Assembly: GCA_020723385.1 (NCBI GenBank)
Contig: DYIZ01000021.1
Coordinates: forward strand, 1-56,115
Length of the DNA stretch: 56,115 nt
Source of the DNA: Candidatus Aquidulcis sp.
Lineage (GTDB): Bacteria; Chloroflexota; Anaerolineae; Anaerolineales; UBA4823
Direction: 5' to 3'
The notes below the pieces were generated by a model. That model did not search any database, was not told the DNA's origin, and was given only the letters and a program-made list of their open reading frames with translations. Each line of letters begins with the position of its first letter. Within the stretch, counting starts at the first letter, position 1. This document shows, in pieces, positions 1 to 8,666 of this stretch. The position numbers and the translations under genes are program-made.

Positions 1-54
1 GTCGTATTTATGCGATTGGTAAGGTTCAGTCAATCAATTTTGGCGAAAGTCCAG
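1..54. mobile_element. Probable end of an insertion sequence at the left contig edge
   Basis: Read on the minus strand, the sequence starting at position 54 is CTGGACTTTCGCCAAAA. The same 17 bases occur on the plus strand at 56061-56077, so the two window edges carry an inverted copy of one sequence that begins abruptly and continues outward. The kinase reading frame that enters it is closed within about ten codons. This is the picture expected when an assembly stops inside two copies of the same IS. Beyond the 17 bases the two copies diverge but stay partly alike, as left and right ends of one IS would. No transposase is visible because too little of the element is present. Confidence 0.55.
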
Positions 55-1294
55 TCAATAATTGGTTAGAGCTGTCAATGATTTCGATCGTGGCATCGCT
101 CTGCTTAGTGTTTAGCGGCCCATAGACACCCGTCAACAGCATATCGGCAAACCCCATGATCGCTCCAAGCGGTGTGCGCAGATCATGGCTGACGTTGGCC
201 AATAGTTGCGTTTTCAGGCGGTTTGCCTCTAAAGATTGTTGGTGCGCAAGACGAAGCTGTTCCTCGGTTTGCTTGCGCTCGGTCAGATCGTGAGCAAGGA
301 AAAGCCGTCCGGTGATTTTATTACTGCGGTCGAGCAAGGGTGAGACGTTGAACTCGTAAATTCGTGAGCCATTATCCTGATTAAAAGCGACTTCAACGGA
401 GACAGTGTCAACCGAACTGGTCAGATCGCGCAAAGATGGCTGGTTTTGCCAAAGCTGAAGAGCGTCAACCCCCAGGGATGAATGATCCCAACCAAAGATA
501 TGCTGGGCTACCGGATTGCAGTCAACCAGGCGATTTTGCGAGTCTAGAACGATCACACCATCCCGCAGGATTTCCACCAGGCGTTCGCGCGCCACAGGGG
601 TCAAATCGAGAAAACGGTAGCGGAATATCGCCAGGGCAAGCAGTGTCCCCGAAACGCTAAATGCAATCGGAGTGATATCCATCCCAGCGACAGCCGAAGG
701 GTCAAACGCATAGATGATACTGCCGATAAAAGGCGCTAACGAGGCGAACAAAATCAAACGAGTTTGCAGCGAATAGAGCTTGGGGAAGCGAAATATCGCC
801 CGCACCAATGCCAATACCCCTAAAACCATGAAAGCGTAGCTGTACGCAATTTCGACCCAAAACCAGGGGCCATGCTCATAAACCGCAACCCGGATACCCA
901 GTTCGGTATTGATGGTGATCGAAGGCCAGAGCTGATGGTGCCAGGTATTGGTGGCTGCCATGATAACGGACAAAGCTGGCAGCAGCAGAAGAAGAAAGAC
1001 CCGTTTTAGGGTTAACCATTTGTCCTGCTGGGTGTATCGCAAAACAAACACAAAAAAGAGAATGGGGGCAGTCTGGTTGCCAGGATATGAGACAACGGTC
1101 CAGAATAGTTTTGCTGCCACGGTGCCAGCAGCGCTTTCCATTGCAGCAGGCAAGGCCCATGCTGCGGCCGCAGCCATTAATATGGCCAGTTCCACTCCCC
1201 CACGCGCGGATCGCCGTCGCCAGGAAAACCATGTAATAATTCCCGACGCTAATCCCGCGATAATAAGCGATAAACTATACAGGTTGAAATGCAT
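26..1294 (-). pseudogene. Truncated sensor histidine kinase (7TM-PAS-HisKA, no ATPase domain)
   Basis: The N-terminus carries a seven-helix histidine kinase membrane module (about residues 5-240), then a PAS domain (about 245-350) and a HisKA dimerisation domain with phospho-accepting His370 in VSHDLRTP. The protein stops about 50 residues later, before any N, G1 or G2 box of the HATPase domain, so it cannot autophosphorylate on its own. The last codons (TGLSPKLID) come from the putative IS end at position 54. The start is taken at MHFNLYS, where family members begin. It lacks a clear Shine-Dalgarno, but TACAAA lies 5 nt upstream. It was presumably a full-length kinase of the KinB/NtrB-like membrane type before the insertion. 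Its signal and partner regulator are unknown. Confidence 0.8.
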
Positions 1295-1373
1295 CGTAGT
1301 TTGTATGACCCTCGGAACAACTATATCAAATAACGGATAGTCGGGCAAGGGGCATACAAATCTGTAAAATCGA

Positions 1374-1410
1374 AAGGGTTGTGGGCGGCAATTTGCCAGC
1401 CACAACCCTT
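1374..1410 (-). terminator. Hairpin downstream of the NBR1-Ig lipoprotein gene
   Basis: Arms AAGGGTTGTGG (1374-1384) and CCACAACCCTT (1400-1410) pair perfectly around a short loop. On the minus strand the hairpin is followed by a T-rich stretch. It lies between the end of the lipoprotein gene and the kinase gene, so it fits a rho-independent terminator. Confidence 0.6.
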
Positions 1411-1460
1411 CAGCGATTGCAGGTTGATGTGAATAACAACCGGATTTCAGTATCTGCGGC

Positions 1461-2015
1461 TCAAGGCACGACTACCTCGATGAAAACCGCATCCCCAAAA
1501 GGCAGCCCAGCGGGGTCGTATGCCTGCCAGGCGCTGCGGTAGGTGCCCGCTTCGGCAGGTGCAGTGAACACGATCCGAATGGTTGTCTCGACCCCGCTGC
1601 GGGCCGGGTAGAGCGCATGTTCTTCCGGCGCGCCCATGGCTGTCCCGGCGATCAATTTCAGCCGATAGCGCTCATCCCAATTGCATGTGCCGCTGTTGCG
1701 AACCTGCCAACGTTTGTCCAAGGTTTCCCCGGCAGAAACAAGCGTCCCATCGGGAATAGTGAGATCGTCGAGATAAGTCAGCCCCGCGCTGCATGCAGGA
1801 ACCACTGTCGGGCGGGAAATCTCCGTCTCGGCGGCTGCCGCCGGGGATGGGGTCTCCACTGGGAGCAGCGCCGCCGTGGGCGGCAGAAATGGCGCGGCCT
1901 GCAAGCCATTGTCAGCGGGCTTGCAGGCCGTTAGTATGTTGATCAGTACAAATGCGCAGAATATCAATCGTAAAGAGTAAAACGTAAAACGTAAAGCGTA
2001 ACTTTGACGAAGCAT
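1461..2015 (-). CDS. Lipoprotein with NBR1-type Ig-like domain
   Basis: A 184-residue secreted lipoprotein. The N-terminus is a hydrophobic helix ending in the lipobox ILTAC, followed by a low-complexity linker rich in Pro, Ala and Thr. Residues about 75-184 form one NBR1-like Ig domain, recognisable from VSAGETLDKRWQVRNSGTC and the closing GTYRSAW strand. In bacteria this domain is frequent on cell-surface proteins, where it probably mediates protein or carbohydrate contacts. The exact ligand is unknown. The start codon has GGAGA 5 nt upstream. The first ten codons overlap a heptamer repeat array (AACGTAA units), so the signal peptide is partly repeat-encoded. It lies downstream of recA on the same strand, but the repeats separate them. 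Confidence 0.75.
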   Translation of the reverse strand: MLRQSYALRFTFYSLRLIFCAFVLINILTACKPADNGLQAAPFLPPTAALLPVETPSPAAAAETEISRPTVVPACSAGLTYLDDLTIPDGTLVSAGETLDKRWQVRNSGTCNWDERYRLKLIAGTAMGAPEEHALYPARSGVETTIRIVFTAPAEAGTYRSAWQAYDPAGLPFGDAVFIEVVVP

Positions 2016-2063
2016 ACGTTTCTCCGGGCTTCCCTTACGTTTTACGAATTACGTTTTACGATT
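1967..2063. repeat. Inverted pair of heptamer arrays (AACGTAA / TTACGTT)
   Basis: Around 1967-2003 the sequence reads in 7-bp steps as variants of AACGTAA. Around 2034-2062 it reads as TTACGTT, TTACGAA, TTACGTT, TTACGAT. The two arrays are reverse complements and can fold on each other. The left array encodes part of the lipoprotein signal peptide, and the right array contains the recA stop codon. Confidence 0.75.
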
Positions 2064-3159
2064 CGTCCTCACCCAACCCACCGCCATCGCCGCCATCATC
2101 GCCGCCGCTGACCAGCGGAATGGGTACATCGCCGCTCATCGCCTGGTCGCGCACCGCAGCTTCGATCTCGGCAGACAGGATCGGGTTGTTGCGCAGGTAA
2201 TCTTTCGCGTTCTCGCGGCCCTGCCCGATGCGCAGGTCGCCATACGAGAAGAACGAGCCGCGTTTGGTGATGATTTCCAGCCCGGTCGCCAGGTCGAGCA
2301 GGTCGCCGGCTTTGGAGATGCCTTCGTTGTACATGATGTCGAATTCGGCCGTGCGGAAGGGCGGGGCGACCTTGTTCTTCACCACGCGCACCCGCGTGCG
2401 GTTGCCGATGACATCCTGGCCCAGCTTGATAGACTGGATGCGGCGCACGTCCAGCCGCACGGAGGCGTAGAACTTGAGGGCGTTGCCGCCGGTGGTCGTC
2501 TCCGGGTTGCCGAACATCACGCCGATCTTCATGCGCAACTGGTTGGTGAAAACCACCGCCGTCTTGGTCTGGTTGATCGCACCGGAAAGCTTGCGCAGCG
2601 CCTGCGACATCAGCCGCGCCATGGAACCCATCTGCGCGTCGCCCATATCGCCTTCGATTTCGGCGCGTGGCACCAGCGCAGCCACCGAATCGATGACGAC
2701 AATGTCAATCGCGCCGGAGCGCACCAGCGTCTCCGTTATTTCAAGGGCCTGCTCGCCGGTGTCCGGCTGTGAAATGAGCAGGTTGTCCACGTTGACGCCG
2801 CATCGCTCGGCGTACACGGGATCGAGGGCGTGCTCCATATCCACGTAGGCCGCGGTGCCGCCCAGCTTTTGCACTTCGGCCACAATGTGTTGGCAGATAG
2901 TAGTCTTGCCAGACGACTCAGGCCCATAGATTTCGGTGATACGCCCGCGGGGAATACCGCCTACTCCCAGGGCAATGTCGAGCGACAGCGCCCCGGTGGG
3001 GATAACCTCGACCACCATGTGCTGCGCCTCGCCCAGGCGCATGATAGCGCCGTCGCCGTATCGCTTGGTAATGTCGCCCAGGGCTTTCTCGAGGGCGATT
3101 GATTTTGATTCGTCTACCTCGTTAGCAGGAGGGACGGAGGGTTGAGATTTTTTAGCCAT
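2056..3159 (-). CDS. recA: Recombinase RecA
   Basis: A 367-residue RecA, the ATP-dependent DNA strand exchange protein that also triggers LexA self-cleavage. The Walker A motif GPESSGKTT is at residues 79-87. The Walker B region [17 protein letters not shown], the L2-adjacent [18 protein letters not shown] and the C-terminal core are all intact. The tail ends in a Gly- and Asp-rich acidic stretch, as is usual. The ATG is preceded by ACAGGAGT about 9 nt upstream. The gene stands alone: the upstream M23 gene ends just before a strong promoter with a LexA-like box at 3296-3323. The stop codon falls inside a heptamer repeat array. Confidence 0.97.
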   Translation of the reverse strand: MAKKSQPSVPPANEVDESKSIALEKALGDITKRYGDGAIMRLGEAQHMVVEVIPTGALSLDIALGVGGIPRGRITEIYGPESSGKTTICQHIVAEVQKLGGTAAYVDMEHALDPVYAERCGVNVDNLLISQPDTGEQALEITETLVRSGAIDIVVIDSVAALVPRAEIEGDMGDAQMGSMARLMSQALRKLSGAINQTKTAVVFTNQLRMKIGVMFGNPETTTGGNALKFYASVRLDVRRIQSIKLGQDVIGNRTRVRVVKNKVAPPFRTAEFDIMYNEGISKAGDLLDLATGLEIITKRGSFFSYGDLRIGQGRENAKDYLRNNPILSAEIEAAVRDQAMSGDVPIPLVSGGDDGGDGGGLGEDES

Positions 3160-3295
3160 TGCTATTTACTCCTGTTCTATTTTTTAGGCAAAATCCCTGT
3201 AATTGGGTAGGGTATTGATCCAAAACTTCCCATTCGTTCATGACATTATCTTTTTCCATCGAACAAATTGATTTGTAATGAGCGAATGTGGATAT

Positions 3296-3323
3296 AGTTT
3301 AGCACATCTGTTCGATATGTCAA
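3296..3323 (-). promoter_or_regulatory. recA promoter with LexA-like SOS box
   Basis: On the minus strand a perfect -35 TTGACA (3323-3318) is followed after 16 nt by TAAACT (3301-3296). The spacer contains CGAACAGATGTGCT (3314-3301), which matches 12 of 14 positions of the Gram-positive LexA/DinR consensus CGAACRNRYGTTYG. Such a site would let LexA cover the promoter. The long leader (about 135 nt) to recA has no other feature that I recognise. The match was found by eye and not scored. Confidence 0.6.
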
Positions 3324-4498
3324 GGGCTTGGGGTTTCCATCGCGCCGGGGGTGAAATCCTCGCCCGGCAGGGGCGGCGGTTCCACCGTGAAACCGTTGAA
3401 CCCCTTGAAAGTAAAGTAATTCACCACGCCGGGGCGAATTTCCATCTCGATCTCGTAGCTTTGCCCCCCATAGGCCGTGCGGATGTCGTACAGCCCGGCC
3501 GGCAGATCGCCAATCACCAGGTTTTCCCGGTAGTATGGGTCGCTGTTGACCCCGCCAAATCCGTAGGTGCGCGCCGTCCAGTTCTGGCGTGTGGCGCGTG
3601 AGGTAACGATGAACAACTGCGGCTCATCCAGCAAATATCCCGAGGTATCCATCACCCGCGCCGCCAGGATCCCCCACCCTACCGGCGGCGCCAGCCAAAG
3701 CTCTGGGTTACGGGACATAAAATAATTGTTCTCCCCCAGGCGGATCTCGAAGTGCAAGTGCGGGCCGGTCACCCGCCCGGTTTCGCCGGACAATCCCAGC
3801 GGGTCGCCGGCTTCCACATGCTGCCCATCGGCCACATCAATCTCATCGAGGTGGCCGTACAGGGTGAATAACGTCTGCCCCTCGTAGCCAAAATCGTGGC
3901 GGATGACCACCGCCAGCCCGTAGGGATCGGTTGGATCGTTGCCCCCCCGGTAGATGCCGTATCCCGCCCACACAATGCGCCCCGCCCCTGCGGCCAGCAC
4001 GGGCGTCCCATTCAGCACCGGAATATCCACCCCTGTGTGAATCACGTTTTCGAAGAATATGCCGCCGTAGCGATAATCCGCCAGCGGCCAGTTGACCTCG
4101 TCCGCAGCGATAGGCCGGGAGAAGAAAAAATGATCGAAGGGTGTGGGCGCCCACGGAATGGCGTAAAGCGGCGGACGCCAGGCAGAAACCGGCGCCGGTC
4201 CCGGCGACGGGAACACAAAACGCAGCGGATCGGGCGCCGGGGAGGGAATCTGGCCCGCAAGGGGGTCGGAGGATTGGGTTGCTTCTGCGCCGGAAGGCGT
4301 GCTCTCTGGGAGCAAAGGCGTGGCGAACCCGGTGGTCGGGATGGGCGCCATGAGAGTCTCGGCATAGGCTGGCGTTTCCATTCCGGTAGCCGTCGGCTGG
4401 CGGTCGCCGGTAGATGTGCAAGCCGTGAATTGAACCATCAGGATACCGGCCAACAGCCCCCCAAAGAACCGGCTGTAGCCCGAACGAACGCCGCTCAT
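3320..4498 (-). CDS. M23 (LytM-type) peptidase lipoprotein
   Basis: A 392-residue exported lipoprotein with signal peptide and lipobox QFTAC, a Pro/Thr/Ser-rich linker, and an M23 metallopeptidase domain. The zinc site is visible as HTGVD and GPHLHFE, with the LYGHLDE loop between them. A beta-sandwich-like C-terminal region follows. M23 enzymes cut peptidoglycan cross-bridges or act as regulators of amidases. The start at 4498 overlaps the stop of the upstream beta-propeller gene as ATGA. The frame stays open much further upstream, but that part lies inside the propeller gene and encodes a shadow sequence, so the lipoprotein start is preferred. Co-translation with the propeller protein suggests a shared envelope role. 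Confidence 0.88.
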   Translation of the reverse strand: MSGVRSGYSRFFGGLLAGILMVQFTACTSTGDRQPTATGMETPAYAETLMAPIPTTGFATPLLPESTPSGAEATQSSDPLAGQIPSPAPDPLRFVFPSPGPAPVSAWRPPLYAIPWAPTPFDHFFFSRPIAADEVNWPLADYRYGGIFFENVIHTGVDIPVLNGTPVLAAGAGRIVWAGYGIYRGGNDPTDPYGLAVVIRHDFGYEGQTLFTLYGHLDEIDVADGQHVEAGDPLGLSGETGRVTGPHLHFEIRLGENNYFMSRNPELWLAPPVGWGILAARVMDTSGYLLDEPQLFIVTSRATRQNWTARTYGFGGVNSDPYYRENLVIGDLPAGLYDIRTAYGGQSYEIEMEIRPGVVNYFTFKGFNGFTVEPPPLPGEDFTPGAMETPSP

Positions 4499-6660
4499 GG
4501 GGCCGCTCCGGTCGGGGGATTCGTGGATGAGGGCGTCGGGCTGGGGCGCGTGGGCGTTGGGCTGCGCGTGCGTGTCGGTGCGCGCGTTGGCGAGGGCGTG
4601 CGGGTGATGGTCGGCGTCGGCGTGGGCGTCGAGGGTTCGGGCGGCAAGGGCGTATCGGTGGGCGTCGGGCTGATGGGCGTCAGAGTCGGGCGGGAGGTGG
4701 GGGTCAGCGTGGGCGTGGGGGTCTCGTACCAGCGCGGCGTGGGGGTGAGCGTGCGGGTGGGCGGGACAACCCGTGTAGGCGTTATCAGCACTTCGGGCGG
4801 GTAAAGCTCCAGCATGGCCGAGCGCCAATCCAGCCCGTTGGTGAAAGCAAACTCGTTGAAACGCGCCGCCGGGTACGACGCCCGCCACGTCCCCAGGGCA
4901 GGCAGGCGCTCCCATTGATAAGCCGCCGCCAGCCGGGTGAAATCTACCCAATATCCGGGCGGGATCGCGGCCGCTTCCACGCCGCCGTGCTCGTAAGCCA
5001 CCGGATCGCCGGTAAAGCGAGCGCTGAAATCCCACGGCGCATCGCGCAGCGGCTCGCCCGTCGAGCCGTCCTGAAAACGCGCCCGCAGGAAAACGCGCCA
5101 GAAGGTGTCGGCCCCAAAATCCTCCCGTACCACCACCACCCAGCCGGCATTCAGCGGCAGGGTGTTGAAGGCAAAGGCGCGCCCGGTGTACAGCCAGTCC
5201 TCGACCATTCCGGGGCCAAGCGAGGAAGTCAATGGGACAAAAGCATTCTCCAGGGTTGCCAGAAAATCCCATCCAATTTCAGGCGCAATTTCGTCACGCA
5301 GCGCCAGGAATGATTCGTTGACGATATCGTGCATCAGCGCATGGGGCGCTTCCACATCCTCCAGCGCAACAACGAGCGCCCGCCCACCCGGCACATCGGG
5401 CGCAGGCGTGATCTTCGGCAGCCAGAGCGGGTCGGGGGTCTGTATGGCAGCTTCTTTATAGGGATATGGCAGCGGCCAGGGCAGCGCCACATCTCCCCAT
5501 ACCAGACCATCGACCGGGCCAGGCAGCGCCATCGGCGGCAGCGTCAGACCGGGTGTATCGAGCGGGTAAGCCGTGAGATAGGTGCTATTGGGGGCCAGCA
5601 GCGTGGTCAGCAGTTGCGACCCATCGCTGCTCCACACCGGCCAATCCCCGCTGCCTGCGTTGCGTGGCTGCGCCTGCTGGTCTCGGCTATCCCACACGTG
5701 CAGATTATGGAAACCGCCTTCGACCGACGCCCAGGCTATCGAATTGCCGTCCGGCGACCACGCCGGATGAAATTCTTTGGCGTTGCCTGTGCGGCTGAGA
5801 TTGGTAAAACGCTTGTCGGGCGTCTGGTCGAGATCGGCAATCCAGATGTCGTTTTCCCCGCTGCGATTGGAGACGAAAACGATCTTTCTCCCACCGGGCG
5901 CCCAGGCGGGAGAATGGTCGGCGGCCGGGTCTTCGGTCAGGCGAGTGGGCGGCTGGTCGCCCGCCGCCGGGCGGATCATCAATTCGAGGTTGTCGTCGAG
6001 GTAGGTTTCATGCACCACCCACAGCCCATCCGGCGACCAGGAAGGCGCCGCGTCGTATTCCAGGCTGTCGGTCAGGCGGGTGACAATGCCGGTGGGCAGG
6101 TCGAGCAGGTACAAGTCCCAATAGCCGCTGCGATTCGAGGCAAAAGCCAGCCGCTGCCCATCCGGGCTGATGGCGGGGGTGATGTCGTCCCACGGGCCGA
6201 TGGTCAGCCTCGAGAGCGACATAGATTGCGGCTGATAGGCAAAGAGATGGGTTTGATCACCCTCAGTCAGCGCCAGGATGACGATGCCGGGTTTGATGGA
6301 GACGGTCGCCAGCGGCGCAGGCGGGATGGTCGGGCGCGGGGTCGGGGTGATCGTGAGGCTCGCCTCGGCCACAAGTTCGGTAGCAGATGGCTGCGGCGTG
6401 GCGGATGGCCGAGGCGGGGAGTCGAGCGAGGGGGTTGGTGTGCTCGGCAGCAAGGGGGCCATGGTCAACTGTGGGATTTTCAACCCTCCTAAGGTCCAGC
6501 CGCTCACACCGAATAACCCCAACGTCAACAGGCTCAAGATCACGATATCAATCGCCAGCAGCAGAAATACACCACCGGGTGTCAGCCGGAGGCTCCAACC
6601 GCGCTTGCGGCGTGGTCGAGGGGGGCGGGGGTTGGGAACAGGCTCGGAGGAAAAATCCAT
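4495..6660 (-). CDS. Membrane-anchored PD40 (TolB-like) beta-propeller protein
   Basis: A 721-residue protein with a short basic N-terminus and one transmembrane helix (about residues 28-52). A Pro/Thr linker is followed by several TolB/PD40 propeller blades (about 150-390), recognised from repeats such as ISPDGQRLAFASNRSG, WSPDG and WAPGGRKIVFVSNRSG. A second globular domain (about 420-620) is of a kind I do not recognise; it may be a CAP/SCP- or LysM-free carbohydrate module. The last 90 residues are almost only Thr and Pro with some Arg, a wall-spanning or glycosylated type of tail. It probably faces the outside. It is translationally coupled to the M23 lipoprotein downstream. The function is not known. 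Confidence 0.75.
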   Translation of the reverse strand: MDFSSEPVPNPRPPRPRRKRGWSLRLTPGGVFLLLAIDIVILSLLTLGLFGVSGWTLGGLKIPQLTMAPLLPSTPTPSLDSPPRPSATPQPSATELVAEASLTITPTPRPTIPPAPLATVSIKPGIVILALTEGDQTHLFAYQPQSMSLSRLTIGPWDDITPAISPDGQRLAFASNRSGYWDLYLLDLPTGIVTRLTDSLEYDAAPSWSPDGLWVVHETYLDDNLELMIRPAAGDQPPTRLTEDPAADHSPAWAPGGRKIVFVSNRSGENDIWIADLDQTPDKRFTNLSRTGNAKEFHPAWSPDGNSIAWASVEGGFHNLHVWDSRDQQAQPRNAGSGDWPVWSSDGSQLLTTLLAPNSTYLTAYPLDTPGLTLPPMALPGPVDGLVWGDVALPWPLPYPYKEAAIQTPDPLWLPKITPAPDVPGGRALVVALEDVEAPHALMHDIVNESFLALRDEIAPEIGWDFLATLENAFVPLTSSLGPGMVEDWLYTGRAFAFNTLPLNAGWVVVVREDFGADTFWRVFLRARFQDGSTGEPLRDAPWDFSARFTGDPVAYEHGGVEAAAIPPGYWVDFTRLAAAYQWERLPALGTWRASYPAARFNEFAFTNGLDWRSAMLELYPPEVLITPTRVVPPTRTLTPTPRWYETPTPTLTPTSRPTLTPISPTPTDTPLPPEPSTPTPTPTITRTPSPTRAPTRTRSPTPTRPSPTPSSTNPPTGAAP

Positions 6661-6743
6661 GGGCTGTTTTGCGGGGTGCAGGAATCAGGCCAGTACCTTG
6701 CGCTCATGGGATTGTAGCATGGGCGGAGGGGAGCGTCAATCGA

Positions 6744-6776
6744 AGACCCCAGGGGTTTTCGAAACCCCTGGGGTCT
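6744..6776. repeat. 33-bp palindrome, copy 1
   Basis: Arms AGACCCCAGGGGTTTT and the exact complement around a one-base centre. It has the same outline as the palindromes at 23113, 40050 and 45976 and the split copy at 49505. It lies between the vWA gene end and the propeller gene start, so it could terminate the former on the minus strand. Confidence 0.85.
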
Positions 6777-6911
6777 GGTTAATAACCCTTCCCCCGCTGG
6801 ATCATGGCGGGGGAAGGCAGGCGGAGGAGTAGAGGATGCCCGGATGTCAGTGTCGTAGTAGGCCCTCGACAATATATATACTACTGAGACGCCTAAAAGG
6901 TTGACTGACTC

Positions 6912-8189
6912 TTACTCGCCGCTGGCGCACACGCCGACATCGTAATTACCGGTGATACGGATGATCTGCTCGGCGCCCGGCTCGACGCGCACGCCAGCCA
7001 GTTCACTGTCAATCACGCGGATCATCAGGTAATCCAACCGGGTAACCAGGTAACAGGGAACTTTCGGCTCGGCGTGTTCTTCGCCCACACCCGAATCGTC
7101 GGTCAGGAAAAGATAACGGCCCTGGGTGACGAGGGCGGAGGCCCGCATCAGATATTCGGCCTCGTCTGCAACGCCGCTGGCAGCCAGGGGATACATACGC
7201 ACGCCCATCTGGCGAGCTTTTTGGGCTAACTCGAAAGCAGCGCCGAAATTCTCGGTGTGCGGCGGAGCGTCAGCGACGTGGAACAACATGCGGGCAGTGT
7301 TGCCGCCGCGCCAATCGGCTTCGAGCGCGGTATCCAGAGCTTTTTCGACCGCTTCCGGGTAATCGCCGCCGCCGCCGGAACTTTGGGCCGAGAGTTGTTT
7401 CTGCATCTCATCCAGCGAGTCGGTGAATGCGTAATCACGAACAACATAGATATCGCCAGTATCCCGATAAACTACCAGCCCAAAACGCAAATCGGCAGTG
7501 GGATATTTTTCCCGGATGGCGCTGATGATGCTGCCCAATTCCGTGGTGAGATAATTCAGCTCATCGCTCATACTGCCGGTGGTATCAATCACCAGCATGA
7601 GATCCAACGCATCCGGGCGGTTGGCCAGCACATCGGGAGCAGAAATCTCGAAGATGCGGCTCTCGTCGAGCGCCAGCAGGTCAAGCGAGGCAGTGGCGAT
7701 GAGGGTCTCGCGGTCGGGCAGGCGGACCGTCACGGTGAAACGCGTGGCTGCGCCGGCTCCGTCCAGCGCCGGGAAGAATTGCAACGTGCCGTCAGTTGCC
7801 GCGTACGCGGTCAGCAGCGGTTCGCTGCTCCCCTCCGGGGTGATGGTCACCCAGGCATTGCTGAGTCCCATTCGGTCATTGCCCAGGATATGCAGCGTCA
7901 CACGCTCGCGCACAGCCACTTCGGGCAGCGATTGTCCGAGAGACGAGTCGCTCATCCTGGCAAGATAGCGCAAGAAGGCCGCATAATTGAGGTTGTCGTC
8001 AATATCGCCGGCGGTGAGTGTACCGGGCTGAACCGGCGTTCCGCCCGAGCCGCCGCCTGAAGCGGCTGCTTCTTTGACTGCATAACCGCCGCCAGATACC
8101 GGCGCGCCGCCGGCTGGACTGCAGGCCGAGAGCATAAGGGCGATAATAGCGAAAAGGGTTAGGATGAAAAGGGATTTGCGGGTAATCAT
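6912..8189 (-). CDS. vWA-domain lipoprotein
   Basis: A 425-residue lipoprotein with signal peptide and lipobox LMLSAC (lipidated Cys23), and a Gly/Ser/Ala linker. A beta-sandwich-like region (about 95-185) precedes a von Willebrand factor A domain. The MIDAS metal site reads DTTGSMSDE from Asp202, a D-x-T-x-S variant, and the vWA domain spans about 195-400. Such proteins bind partners in a metal-dependent way at the cell surface. The substrate is unknown. The start is set at MITRKS because AAAGGAGG sits 6 nt before it. The longer open frame to 8294 would put a non-signal stretch in front of the lipobox. No operon partner is obvious. Confidence 0.85.
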   Translation of the reverse strand: MITRKSLFILTLFAIIALMLSACSPAGGAPVSGGGYAVKEAAASGGGSGGTPVQPGTLTAGDIDDNLNYAAFLRYLARMSDSSLGQSLPEVAVRERVTLHILGNDRMGLSNAWVTITPEGSSEPLLTAYAATDGTLQFFPALDGAGAATRFTVTVRLPDRETLIATASLDLLALDESRIFEISAPDVLANRPDALDLMLVIDTTGSMSDELNYLTTELGSIISAIREKYPTADLRFGLVVYRDTGDIYVVRDYAFTDSLDEMQKQLSAQSSGGGGDYPEAVEKALDTALEADWRGGNTARMLFHVADAPPHTENFGAAFELAQKARQMGVRMYPLAASGVADEAEYLMRASALVTQGRYLFLTDDSGVGEEHAEPKVPCYLVTRLDYLMIRVIDSELAGVRVEPGAEQIIRITGNYDVGVCASGE

Positions 8190-8290
8190 ATCTGCCTCCT
8201 TTGATGGGTACTTAGAATATACCGCAGAAGGCAGAATACAGCTTGACAGCTTGTTGACATTGAGATGATAGTCAATCCCCAATAAGTCGA

Positions 8291-8666
8291 TCAAGACTTA
8301 ATTTCGATGATATTCTCGATTTCTTCCAATACCGTGAAAAGGTCTGGAGCGCCTGCCGCCTGAACGATATTTTCCCCAACATGTTTATGGTGCGGCGCAG
8401 TAGGCAAATTGGAAAAATGCGGAGCGTTGTCGTAACGAAAAACCAGCGACCCATCGGCGCGCTGGTAGTGGTATGTATGCCTTCTTGACACGTCTCCCCG
8501 AGCCAATGAACAGCTCGCGGAAGTGCAGAAGCGAGTTGTCAATAAAGTAGATATCGGCGCGTACAAACCAAACTTCGCCGCGATCATCAACCGATAAAAT
8601 GGGTTGAGCAACGAACGGCGAAGCAGAAAGCGCATCTCGAATCTTTTTGAGATAGCGATCAGTCAA
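8291..8666 (-). pseudogene. TumE-like toxin (DUF6516) with an internal frameshift
   Basis: The first frame, starting with TTG at 8666, gives MTDRYLKKIRDALS...LHFRELFI...KKAY. The family continuation YHYQRADGSLVFRYDNAPH is found in the next frame, ending at 8291 with NIIEIKS. Together they match the DUF6516/TumE toxin layout (about 120 residues), a family of small toxins paired with a DNA-binding or stabilising antitoxin. The break lies near 8475. One base too many or two too few there separates the frames. The TTG start overlaps the antitoxin stop by 8 bp. Either the toxin is inactivated, or the shift is a sequencing error or is bypassed. Ongoing translation through the shift is unproven. Confidence 0.7.

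Noticed and set aside
4499-5272. 260-residue N-terminal extension of the M23 peptidase frame
   Set aside because: It lies inside the beta-propeller gene, has shadow composition (His/Asp/Ala-rich), and a signal peptide with lipobox begins at 4498 with an ATGA overlap.
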